This document shows, one piece after another, positions 1 to 5,854 of a stretch of DNA of 5,877 nt. The position numbers were made by a program, and so were the translations under genes. Below the pieces are notes generated by a model. The model was given only the letters and a program-made list of their open reading frames with translations. It had not been told where the DNA came from and did not search any database. This DNA is from Bacteroidales bacterium (GTDB lineage: Bacteria; Bacteroidota; Bacteroidia; Bacteroidales; Dysgonomonadaceae), in contig JAAZLV010000123.1 in assembly GCA_012799155.1 (NCBI GenBank), positions 1 through 5,877 on the forward strand, read 5' to 3'. Within the stretch, counting starts at the first letter, position 1; every line of letters starts with the position of its first letter.

Positions 1-368
1 ACAACGAGGATGACGCGATCGACTGGACAGAAGGGTGGAATGGCACAGTAACCAACGCTTACGTGAAGCACACCATTGATGGCTTCTCCACAGTAGTGGA
101 AGCAGACGGGGTCAACAACAACCCGAAGATTGTCAATCTTACTGCCGTCAACAGTCATGCCTCGGCTCCCTCCGGAATAGCGCTGCAGTTCAAGAAACAG
201 TCCGGTGCTACAATGACCAATGTCTATCTTGAAGGATACAGCAAGCAGGTGGACATGTCGAACGACGGTCCACTGGAAAACGTTCTGATTGACGGTGCGG
301 TGGCAACACTCGCCGGACCTTACCAGAAGGGCAAACTGGATATCTCATCCTGGGTATGGTTTCAATAA
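1..368 (+). CDS. C-terminal part of a secreted, probably beta-helical protein (5' end outside window)
   Basis: The reading frame is already open at base 3 and runs to TAA at 366-368, giving the last 121 residues of a longer protein; the GTG at 63 is internal and is not a start. The fragment begins NEDDAIDWTEGWNGT and continues with short hydrophobic strands separated by Asn, Gly and Asp turns (for example NNPKIVNLTAVNS, then MTNVYLEGYS, then LENVLIDGAVAT). Such 'N-x-hydrophobic-x-hydrophobic' rungs are typical of right-handed parallel beta-helix surface proteins of Bacteroidota, often lipoproteins or carbohydrate-associated proteins. No catalytic motif and no obvious type IX secretion C-terminal sorting domain is visible; it ends ISSWVWFQ. 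The signal peptide and any enzymatic domain would lie upstream of the window. The frame is certain, the fold is an inference from pattern, and the function is unknown. Confidence 0.72.
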   Translation, partial: NEDDAIDWTEGWNGTVTNAYVKHTIDGFSTVVEADGVNNNPKIVNLTAVNSHASAPSGIALQFKKQSGATMTNVYLEGYSKQVDMSNDGPLENVLIDGAVATLAGPYQKGKLDISSWVWFQ

Positions 369-400
369 TGAGTTTTCTTTTCCATTCATTCATTCTCTCA

Positions 401-434
401 GAATATCCCGTAGCCATAACAGCACGGGATATTC
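401..434. repeat. Perfect 11-bp inverted repeat (hairpin) between two + strand genes
   Basis: The left arm GAATATCCCGT (401-411) and right arm ACGGGATATTC (424-434) are exact reverse complements around a 12-nt loop. The hairpin starts 32 nt after the upstream stop codon and ends 24 nt before the next ATG at 459. Neither strand has a T-run right after the stem, so it is not a classical intrinsic terminator. It could be a 3'-end processing or stability hairpin, a weak or factor-assisted terminator, or an operator. I see no TAnnTTTG-type promoter between it and the next gene, which leaves read-through from the upstream gene possible. The structure is certain; its role is inference. Confidence 0.6.
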
Positions 435-458
435 CCATTATCGACAAAGCAACAATAT

Positions 459-941
459 ATGCGAATCAAAACAACCTTTTTTCTGCTCTTTCTCTTTGTG
501 ATGTTGACGGCTCAGGATCAGAAGCAATCAGATCCTCTTATCTATTACAGTAACGGCTATTACTATGCCGACAAGGCACAGTCACGATTCTATACAGGCG
601 ACTACCGGGAGTTCTACGAAAATGGCACGTTGAAACTGGAGATGCAGATTCGTGACGGCATGCCGGAGGGACCCTATATTGTCTACTTCGAAAACCGCAA
701 GCCGCAAGAGGTGCGTTCCTACAAAGATGGAAAGATGCATGGTTTGTGGAGAAGTTACGACCTCTCAGGACAAATCCTCTCGGAGGCGGAATACAAGAAC
801 GGACAGAAGCACGGTACCTGGCGAATCTGGGATGAGCTGGGAAACCTGCGTTACGAGATGAACTACCGGGAGGGTAAAAAAACCGGTCTCTGGCGTATGT
901 GGGATCAAAATGGTGCGTTGCTGGATGAGAAAAGTTATTGA
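459..941 (+). CDS. Secreted MORN-type (YwqK-like) repeat protein
   Basis: This 160-residue protein starts with a typical export signal: basic MRIK, then a hydrophobic core FFLLFLFVMLTA, with likely cleavage after Ala18. There is no Cys near the site, so it is not an obvious lipoprotein. The rest is about five tandem repeats of 24 residues, near residues 44-67, 68-91, 92-115, 116-139 and 140-160. The consensus is roughly G-x-W/Y-x-x-Y/W-x-x-x-G-x-L-x-x-x-x-x-Y-K-x-G-K-x-H, for example HGLWRSYDLSGQILSEAEY. This matches the MORN_2/YwqK family, beta-hairpin repeats often labelled 'toxin-antitoxin system YwqK family antitoxin' in automatic annotation. No toxin-like partner lies beside it, so that label should not be taken literally. 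Related Bacteroidota proteins are exported and uncharacterised. The start is supported by the signal peptide; no Shine-Dalgarno is visible, as usual for the phylum. The molecular role is unknown. Confidence 0.88.
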   Translation: MRIKTTFFLLFLFVMLTAQDQKQSDPLIYYSNGYYYADKAQSRFYTGDYREFYENGTLKLEMQIRDGMPEGPYIVYFENRKPQEVRSYKDGKMHGLWRSYDLSGQILSEAEYKNGQKHGTWRIWDELGNLRYEMNYREGKKTGLWRMWDQNGALLDEKSY

Positions 942-1014
942 TTAGCATCGAGTTGAATCAAAAATGTAACAAAAACTTCATTGATTCGTAACCACTTTAT
1001 TGGGGACATCAATG

Positions 1015-1022
1015 TACTTTTG
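1015..1022 (+). promoter_or_regulatory. Bacteroidota-type -7 promoter element for the small secreted protein
   Basis: TACTTTTG matches the TAnnTTTG consensus of the Bacteroidota primary sigma factor exactly, and is followed by CA, a common extension. It would start a transcript around 1027-1030, giving a leader of about 20 nt before the ATG at 1048. No clean TTTG -33 element lies at the usual 19-21 nt spacing; the nearest T-rich stretch (996-1002) is too close. It is therefore a good -7 match with a weak -33. Confidence 0.5.
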
Positions 1023-1047
1023 CATCAGTTAAAGAACTTTTAAAAGA

Positions 1048-1419
1048 ATGAATCGTATGAAATCACTGTTGCTGCTTGCATCCTCACTGCTGATATCCCT
1101 GTCGGCCATTGCCGGTACCGAGTCGAATGAGGTGAAGAAAGAAAAGGAATCACAGCCGGAAGCCCCGGTTGAAATTGTGCAATCGTTGCAACTGACCGGT
1201 TCGGTTGTAGACGAAAAGAACCATGAAGCGCTGGCAGGTGCTGCCATCGTGGTGGATGGAAAAAAATATTATTCTGATCTGGATGGAAATTTTGCCATCA
1301 ATGGCGTGAAACCAGGCAAATATTCAGTTGTGATTGAGTTGATCTCCTATGAGCCGGCAACCATGGAGGTGAGCCTCTCCGGTAGCCGCGAGTTGAAAAT
1401 TGGCCTGCAGCAGAAATAA
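1048..1419 (+). CDS. Small secreted carboxypeptidase-regulatory-like domain protein
   Basis: This 123-residue protein has a Sec signal peptide at residues 1-22 (MNRMKS, then a Leu-rich core, ending SAIA before Gly23). A charged Lys/Glu-rich linker follows (about 24-45), then one domain at about 48-121. The domain reads LTGSVVDEKNHEALAGAAIVV, then DLDGNFAINGVKPGKYSVVIELISYEP. This is the pattern of the CarboxypepD_reg-like / transthyretin-like beta-sandwich (G-x-V-x-D, L-x-G-A-x-V, D-x-D-G-x-F, G-x-Y, S-Y-x-P). In this phylum that domain usually sits at the N-terminus of TonB-dependent receptors; here it stands alone with no plug or barrel. An alternative start at 1057 (MKSLLLL) would also give a good signal peptide. 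It probably acts in the periplasm or at the outer membrane; the ligand is unknown. It has its own -7 element upstream and a strong terminator downstream, so it is likely expressed as a single gene. Confidence 0.87.
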   Translation: MNRMKSLLLLASSLLISLSAIAGTESNEVKKEKESQPEAPVEIVQSLQLTGSVVDEKNHEALAGAAIVVDGKKYYSDLDGNFAINGVKPGKYSVVIELISYEPATMEVSLSGSRELKIGLQQK

Positions 1420-1450
1420 TTCCCGCAGATTCACAAGCTGATTAAAATTA

Positions 1451-1487
1451 AGAGGCTGTCTCAATTGTGAGACAGCCTCTTTTTTTA
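1451..1487 (+). terminator. Strong intrinsic terminator after the small secreted protein
   Basis: The arms AGAGGCTGTCTCA (1451-1463) and TGAGACAGCCTCT (1468-1480) pair perfectly over 13 bp around a 4-nt loop, followed by seven T residues (1481-1487). It lies 31 nt after the stop codon at 1419. On the opposite strand the stem is followed by a moderately T-rich stretch (complement of 1442-1450), so it may also stop leftward transcripts from the convergent operon. Confidence 0.93.
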
Positions 1488-1501
1488 TTGTCTTAAAACT
1501 T

Positions 1502-1535
1502 GAAGAGGGGAGGATGATTGAGGTTTACCCTCTTC
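1502..1535 (-). terminator. Possible terminator of the glmS-PiT transcript
   Basis: GAAGAGGG (1502-1509) and CCCTCTTC (1528-1535) form an 8-bp GC-containing stem with an 18-nt loop, 6 nt beyond the PiT stop codon at 1542-1544. On the minus strand the stem is followed by AAGTTTTAAG, which is only weakly T-rich. If it terminates poorly, the strong hairpin at 1451-1480 lies just beyond as a back-up. Confidence 0.4.
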
Positions 1536-1541
1536 TCTCTA

Positions 1542-3821
1542 TCATAGGTTCAGTGTTGCTTGCCGAATCAGTGTCTTGGCATTCACATCCGGTCCCGCCT
1601 TGGCATAATTCTCCTTGAAGTTGCGGTGCGCCTTGAGCAGGTTGCCCGACTGCAGGGTGATGATCTTGGACTCATTCACCAGGTTGAGGAAGAGGATGCT
1701 GCTGCGGGTGGTGGAACTACCGGCCTTCACTCGTTTAATCTGTCGCTTGTTGAGCTTCTTGTAAAGGTCGAAGATTACATCCCGCATGTTAGTCACAACG
1801 GAGAACTGCGTGTAATCGTTCTTTTGGTCCATTTCGTTGTAGCTGTTGAACGCCTCGGTGAGGATTTTGTAAATCATTTCCAGGTCTTCGATCTGCTCCT
1901 TCGTGAAGGCTGCATGGTTGTTGTCGATGTAACTAAAGGTAGCTTCCGATACGGCTTTCAGTGACTTGGTGATTTCATATGAGTAATCCACCACTTGCAC
2001 GTACTCCTGTTCCAGGTCCAGTGCATTCATCTCCATGCTCTCCAGCGTGGGTACCACTTCGTAGGTACGTTTGTCCCTGAATTTCACGTAAAGCTCATTG
2101 GCTTCGCTCATCGCTTTCTTCACCCCCTTGCGATCTTCATCCCTCAACCCGTGAAGCACCATTTCGTATATCGAGAGGGTTTTGTCCAGCATCAGTCTTA
2201 CCTCCTCGTTGCAGGAGGTGACTAGTTCTAGCTCACTTGAGAGCACCTGTTGCTGTTGTTGTTCGCGGCTTTTGCGTTTGGTGTGAATTCTGCCCGACTT
2301 GTAAAGCATGAAACCTACCAGCAGGATCATCAACACGATGGCGATCTTACCGCCCCACATCAGGAAGAGACCGATCAGCATGGAGACAGTGAGTGCCACC
2401 AATGCAGTCATTAGCCATCCGGCCACCACGGTTAGCACACCGTTGATGCGGTAAACAGCGCTGTCTCGTCCCCAGGCCCTGTCGGCCAACGAGGTACCCA
2501 TGGCCACCATGAAGGTGACGAAAGTGGTGGAGAGAGGAAGCTTCAAAGAGGTACCCAGTGAGATCAGTAGTGCAGCGATTGTGAGGTTCACCGATGCCCG
2601 TATCAGGTCGAAGGAGGCTCCGTTGTCGGTCTCCAGCGGTGTGAATTGACGGTCGATAAACCGTTTCACCGCTGCCGGCATGATCTTGTCGAGCGACTTG
2701 CTGACGGTGAGGCTGCCCCGCACCATGGAGCGCGACAGGGGGGAGGAGGAGAAGCGTTCAATTCCTTCCCCCTTGCGGGCCAGGTTCACCTCAGTCTCGG
2801 TCACTGAGCGCGATTTCTTGGAGAACCAGAGAGCCAGGATCATGATGACACCGGCACCGATCAACCAGGCGATGTTGACTGCCACAGGTTCGTTCAGTTG
2901 GTCCATGTATAGTGTTTCAATATTCCCGCCGGTAACCGCCACTTCACTTGCAATCTTGTAAGAATCAAATCCGGCCATGAAGACACCGATGAAGTTTACA
3001 AGGTCGTTGCCGGCAAAGGCCATGGCCAGTGCCGTGGTACCTGTCAGGACAATCACCTTGAGGATGTTTACTCTGAAGAGAAACTGTAGCAATGCCATTA
3101 AGAGTGTCGATCCTGCAAAACTGTAGAGAATTGCACTACCCATATGGTTCTCGAGGTAGTAAAGCAACTCAGGTGTTACCAGAACGCTACCTTTCAACCC
3201 CTTGAAAATGGCGAAATAGATGATGGCCGTCAGTGCAAGACCTCCCCAGAGGGCACCCAGGTAACGAAATCGCTTGCCATAATTGAAGGAGAAGATTAGT
3301 CGCGAGATGTACATGATGATGCTTCCCACAACAAAGGCGATGGCAATGGAGATAAAGATACCAGATATGATTGCAAGTGCCTTGCCGCTATTGATGTAAT
3401 CACCAAGCTGACCGCCGCTATCGCTGGTCCAGAGGGTGAAGAGTGCCACTGCAATTGCAGAACCCAATAGCTCAAACACCAGTGAGACAGTGGTGGAAGT
3501 GGGCAACCCGAAGGTGTTGAAGAGATCGAGCAGGATCACATCTGTTATCATCACTGCCAGGAATAGTGTCATGATGGCCGGGAAGGTGAACTGTTCCGGA
3601 TAGAAGACACCGCTTCGGGCCACCTCCATCATCCCGCTGGAGAACATCGCTCCAATCATTACACCGAGTGAGGCTACGGTGAGAATCACCCAGAGAGGTG
3701 CCACTTTCGAACCGATGCTGGAGTTGAGGAAGTTCACCGCATCGTTGGCTACGCCCACAATTAGGTCGAGTGCGGCCAGTGCGAGTAGTACAATGACAAT
3801 AATCAGATAAATTGAATCCAT
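1542..3821 (-). CDS. PiT-family inorganic phosphate transporter with C-terminal PhoU-like domain
   Basis: This 759-residue inner-membrane protein belongs to the PiT/PHO4 family, which takes up phosphate (often as a metal-phosphate complex) by cation symport. The N-terminal half has the family signature GVANDAVNFLNSSIGS near residues 23-38 and GLPTSTTVS at 105-113. The second inverted half has GNDLVNFIG at 271-279 and LPLSTTFV at 428-435. About twelve hydrophobic segments lie between residues 4 and 506, with a charged loop at about 334-405. After the membrane part come a basic stretch, a five-Gln run (521-525) and a helical, soluble region (about 530-740) resembling a PhoU domain, a common arrangement in Bacteroidota PiT proteins and the reason for the length beyond roughly 400-500 residue PiTs. 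That region probably senses or gates transport; this is inference. The gene starts 18 bp after the glmS stop, so it is likely cotranscribed. No high-affinity Pst genes are in view. Confidence 0.95.
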   Translation of the reverse strand: MDSIYLIIVIVLLALAALDLIVGVANDAVNFLNSSIGSKVAPLWVILTVASLGVMIGAMFSSGMMEVARSGVFYPEQFTFPAIMTLFLAVMITDVILLDLFNTFGLPTSTTVSLVFELLGSAIAVALFTLWTSDSGGQLGDYINSGKALAIISGIFISIAIAFVVGSIIMYISRLIFSFNYGKRFRYLGALWGGLALTAIIYFAIFKGLKGSVLVTPELLYYLENHMGSAILYSFAGSTLLMALLQFLFRVNILKVIVLTGTTALAMAFAGNDLVNFIGVFMAGFDSYKIASEVAVTGGNIETLYMDQLNEPVAVNIAWLIGAGVIMILALWFSKKSRSVTETEVNLARKGEGIERFSSSPLSRSMVRGSLTVSKSLDKIMPAAVKRFIDRQFTPLETDNGASFDLIRASVNLTIAALLISLGTSLKLPLSTTFVTFMVAMGTSLADRAWGRDSAVYRINGVLTVVAGWLMTALVALTVSMLIGLFLMWGGKIAIVLMILLVGFMLYKSGRIHTKRKSREQQQQQVLSSELELVTSCNEEVRLMLDKTLSIYEMVLHGLRDEDRKGVKKAMSEANELYVKFRDKRTYEVVPTLESMEMNALDLEQEYVQVVDYSYEITKSLKAVSEATFSYIDNNHAAFTKEQIEDLEMIYKILTEAFNSYNEMDQKNDYTQFSVVTNMRDVIFDLYKKLNKRQIKRVKAGSSTTRSSILFLNLVNESKIITLQSGNLLKAHRNFKENYAKAGPDVNAKTLIRQATLNL

Positions 3822-3839
3822 AAATTGATGATTTGTTTT

Positions 3840-5681
3840 TTATTCCACCGTCACCGATTTGGCGAGGTTACGCGGTTGATCCACGTCGCATCCCTTAACC
3901 ACCGCAATATGATAAGCGAGCAACTGCAAAGGGATCACCGACAACAATGGGGTGAGGCAGGGGAGTGTTGGCGGTACCGCTACCGAGAAGTCGGAGAGTT
4001 CGCTCACCACCTTGTCTCCTTCGGTCACCACTGAGATGATCCTTCCCTTGCGGGCTTTGATCTCCTGTATGTTGCTTGTAACCTTCTCGTAGGTATCCGA
4101 CTGTGTGGCGATGACGATGACCGGCATCTCGTGACTGATAAGGGCGATGGGACCATGCTTCATCTCTGCCGCAGGGTAACCCTCGGCATGGATGTATGAG
4201 ATCTCTTTCAGCTTCAGTGCACCCTCAAGCGCTACGGGGAAGTTGTAGCCCCTACCCAGGTAGATGCAGTTACCGGCATAGGTAAAGGTTTTGGCATATT
4301 GTGCGATCAGATCATTCTTTTTCAGTATTTCCCCCACTTTATCCGGTATCAAATTCAGCTCACGGATCAAGGTGAGGTATTCATCGCGGCTGATAGTTCC
4401 CTTCTCCTTGCCGATCAGGATGGCCAACATCGTCAGTACGGTTACCTGCGCAGTGAATGCTTTGGTTGATGCCACGCCGATCTCCGGACCCACATGGGTG
4501 TAACAACCCGAGTGGGTGTTTCGGGGAATGGATGAACCCACTACGTTACAGATGCCGAATATAAAGGCACCTTCTTTCTTGGCCAGTTCTACGGCTGCCA
4601 GCGTATCGGCGGTCTCACCCGACTGGGAGATGGCAATGACGATGTCATCCTTGTGAATCACCGGCTTGCGGTAGCGGAACTCGGAGGAGTACTCCACCTC
4701 CACCGGTATGCGGGCGTACTCCTCGATGGCATACATCCCTATCTGGGCTGCATGCCAGGAGGTGCCGCAGGCGGTGATGATGATGCGGCGGGCATTGAGG
4801 AACTTATCCCTGTTGTCGATGAAACCTGCCAGGGTGATGTTATCAGCATCCACGTTCACCCTCCCCCGCATGCAATCGCCCAGGGTATGGGGTTGTTCGA
4901 AGATTTCCTTGAGCATGAAGTGGGGATATCCACCTTTTTCGAGCTGATTTAGCGTCATCTCCAACTTCTGAAAACGGGGTGTCTTCTCGATGTTGCCGAT
5001 TGTCCGTATCTTTAGTGGTGCTCCCCTTTCGATGGTGACGATTTCCTCATCACCGATGTAGGAGACACGGTTGGTATATTCTATAATGGGGGTGGCATCC
5101 GACCCAATGAAGTACTCATCTTCACCGATACCGATTACCAGAGGACTTCCCTTCCGGGCAGCCACGATCAGATCAGGGTTGTGTCGATCTAGCACAGCAA
5201 TGGCATATGCACCCACAACCTGATTGAGTGCCAGTTGAACCGCTGTAGAGAGATCGGTGCCATTGCTCTTCTTCATGAATTCGATCAGCTGCACCAATAC
5301 TTCGGTGTCGGTTTCACTCTGGAACGTATATCCTTCACTGATCAATCCCTCTTTCAACAACGAGTAGTTCTCGATGATGCCGTTGTGGATGATGGCCAGC
5401 TCTTCCGATTGTGAATAGTGGGGATGGGCGTTGTGTTGTGTGGGTTCCCCGTGGGTAGCCCAGCGGGTGTGGGCGATGCCGATGGTTCCGCTCACATCTT
5501 TCTGCTCTGCATACTGCTCCAATTCAGATACTTTCCCCTTTGCCTTGTATACTTTCAGATTGCCTTCGTGTATCAATGCAATTCCGGCACTGTCATAACC
5601 GCGGTACTCCAGTCGGTGAAGTCCCTTGATGAGGATCGGATAAGCCTCTCTTTTACCAATGTAACCTACAATTCCACACAT
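3840..5681 (-). CDS. glmS: Glutamine--fructose-6-phosphate aminotransferase (isomerizing), glucosamine-6-phosphate synthase
   Basis: This 613-residue cytosolic enzyme makes glucosamine-6-phosphate from fructose-6-phosphate and glutamine, the entry step to UDP-GlcNAc for peptidoglycan and lipopolysaccharide. The start is fixed by MCGIVGYIG: Cys2 must become the N-terminal nucleophile after Met removal. The glutaminase domain (about 1-240) shows RGYDSAG (27-33), HTRWATHG (71-78), NAHPH (84-88), HNGIIENY (99-106) and ETDTEV (123-128). Two SIS isomerase domains follow, with ACGTSWHA (304-311), SQSGETADT (352-360) and EIGVASTKAFTAQ (400-412). Catalytic residues aligned to E. coli K485, E488, H504 and K603 are K490, E493, H509 and K608, the last in the C-terminal RNLAKSVTVE tail. 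Length matches the family (609 in E. coli). The frame stays open upstream to 5834, but those 51 codons do not belong to the protein. It is the first gene of a pair with the PiT transporter, 18 bp downstream. Confidence 0.99.
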   Translation of the reverse strand: MCGIVGYIGKREAYPILIKGLHRLEYRGYDSAGIALIHEGNLKVYKAKGKVSELEQYAEQKDVSGTIGIAHTRWATHGEPTQHNAHPHYSQSEELAIIHNGIIENYSLLKEGLISEGYTFQSETDTEVLVQLIEFMKKSNGTDLSTAVQLALNQVVGAYAIAVLDRHNPDLIVAARKGSPLVIGIGEDEYFIGSDATPIIEYTNRVSYIGDEEIVTIERGAPLKIRTIGNIEKTPRFQKLEMTLNQLEKGGYPHFMLKEIFEQPHTLGDCMRGRVNVDADNITLAGFIDNRDKFLNARRIIITACGTSWHAAQIGMYAIEEYARIPVEVEYSSEFRYRKPVIHKDDIVIAISQSGETADTLAAVELAKKEGAFIFGICNVVGSSIPRNTHSGCYTHVGPEIGVASTKAFTAQVTVLTMLAILIGKEKGTISRDEYLTLIRELNLIPDKVGEILKKNDLIAQYAKTFTYAGNCIYLGRGYNFPVALEGALKLKEISYIHAEGYPAAEMKHGPIALISHEMPVIVIATQSDTYEKVTSNIQEIKARKGRIISVVTEGDKVVSELSDFSVAVPPTLPCLTPLLSVIPLQLLAYHIAVVKGCDVDQPRNLAKSVTVE

Positions 5682-5820
5682 CTGTTTATTTTTTAAATGT
5701 TTATACACACAATGGGATATTCTCCATCGAATGCCGGATTGAGGTTGATTGGTGCTGATTCCGTCAATTGGAAATGGGACCTTGAATGCATAGAATCTCT
5801 CTTTGTTGCCGTGAAAGAAT
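5682..5820 (-). other. Putative long 5' leader of glmS
   Basis: If glmS is transcribed from the promoter proposed at 5824-5854, its mRNA carries about 135-140 untranslated nt. The last 30 nt before the ATG are A/T-rich (ending AAAAAATAAACAG), the usual Bacteroidota substitute for a Shine-Dalgarno. I found no closer TAnnTTTG match and no strong hairpin; only weak pairs occur, such as ATGG/CCAT in 5712-5727. It does not resemble the glmS ribozyme core. Any regulatory role is speculative. Confidence 0.35.
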
Positions 5821-5831
5821 GTGCAAATTTG
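5802..5831 (+). promoter_or_regulatory. Candidate rightward promoter (Bacteroidota type)
   Basis: A perfect -33 TTTG (5802-5805) lies 18 nt before CAAATTTG (5824-5831), a 7-of-8 match to TAnnTTTG followed by CA. Transcription would start near 5836-5839, about 10-13 nt before the candidate ATG at 5849. It shares its -7 bases with the leftward glmS promoter. Confidence 0.42.
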
Positions 5832-5833
5832 CA
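5822..5833. repeat. Perfect 12-bp palindrome at the divergent promoter
   Basis: TGCAAATTTGCA is its own reverse complement. Because it contains CAAATTTG on both strands, it supplies a near-consensus -7 element in each direction. It could also be a binding site for a dimeric regulator. The palindrome is certain; its function is inferred. Confidence 0.55.
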
Positions 5834-5854
5834 TCTTCTTTCCGACATATGAAA
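5824..5854 (-). promoter_or_regulatory. Candidate glmS promoter (Bacteroidota type)
   Basis: On the minus strand, CAAATTTG (5831 to 5824) matches 7 of 8 positions of TAnnTTTG and is followed by CAC, as in many promoters of this phylum. A TTTC (5854 to 5851), 3 of 4 to TTTG, lies 19 nt upstream, the preferred spacing. The start site would be near 5816-5819. No better match exists between here and the glmS start codon. Confidence 0.45.

Noticed and set aside
426..434. Shared GGGATATTC in the hairpin at 426-434 and the glmS leader at 5714-5722
   Set aside because: Nine-base matches are expected many times by chance in a window this size. The flanking bases differ and only the first copy sits in a perfect inverted repeat.
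459..941. Toxin-antitoxin module based on the YwqK-like protein
   Set aside because: The protein has a signal peptide, and neither neighbour resembles a toxin.
538..948. A 136-codon open frame antisense to the MORN-repeat gene
   Set aside because: It is rich in His, Arg, Ser and Pro with no family resemblance. Its length is explained by the repetitive coding sequence on the + strand.
938..961. TTGATT/AATCAA hairpin at the end of the MORN-repeat gene as a terminator
   Set aside because: It is a 6-bp AT-rich stem overlapping the stop codon, has a 12-nt loop and is followed by A residues rather than T residues, so it is too weak to support.
1560..1964. A 134-codon + strand open frame opposite the PhoU-like region of PiT
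   Set aside because: It overlaps a well-supported gene entirely, lacks a promoter or recognisable domain, and follows from the codon use of the real gene.
4653..4952. Two overlapping + strand open frames opposite glmS
   Set aside because: They lie wholly within the conserved isomerase and linker coding sequence of glmS and show no family signature.
5682..5820. glmS ribozyme/riboswitch upstream of glmS
   Set aside because: The ribozyme is known mainly from Firmicutes, and this leader has neither a recognisable core nor the strong pairing it needs.
5682..5834. A 51-residue N-terminal extension of GlmS starting at ATG 5834
   Set aside because: GlmS needs Cys2 free at its N-terminus, the conserved MCGIVGYIG fixes the start at 5681, and the proposed start lies inside the promoter palindrome. 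The extension shows no domain-like composition.
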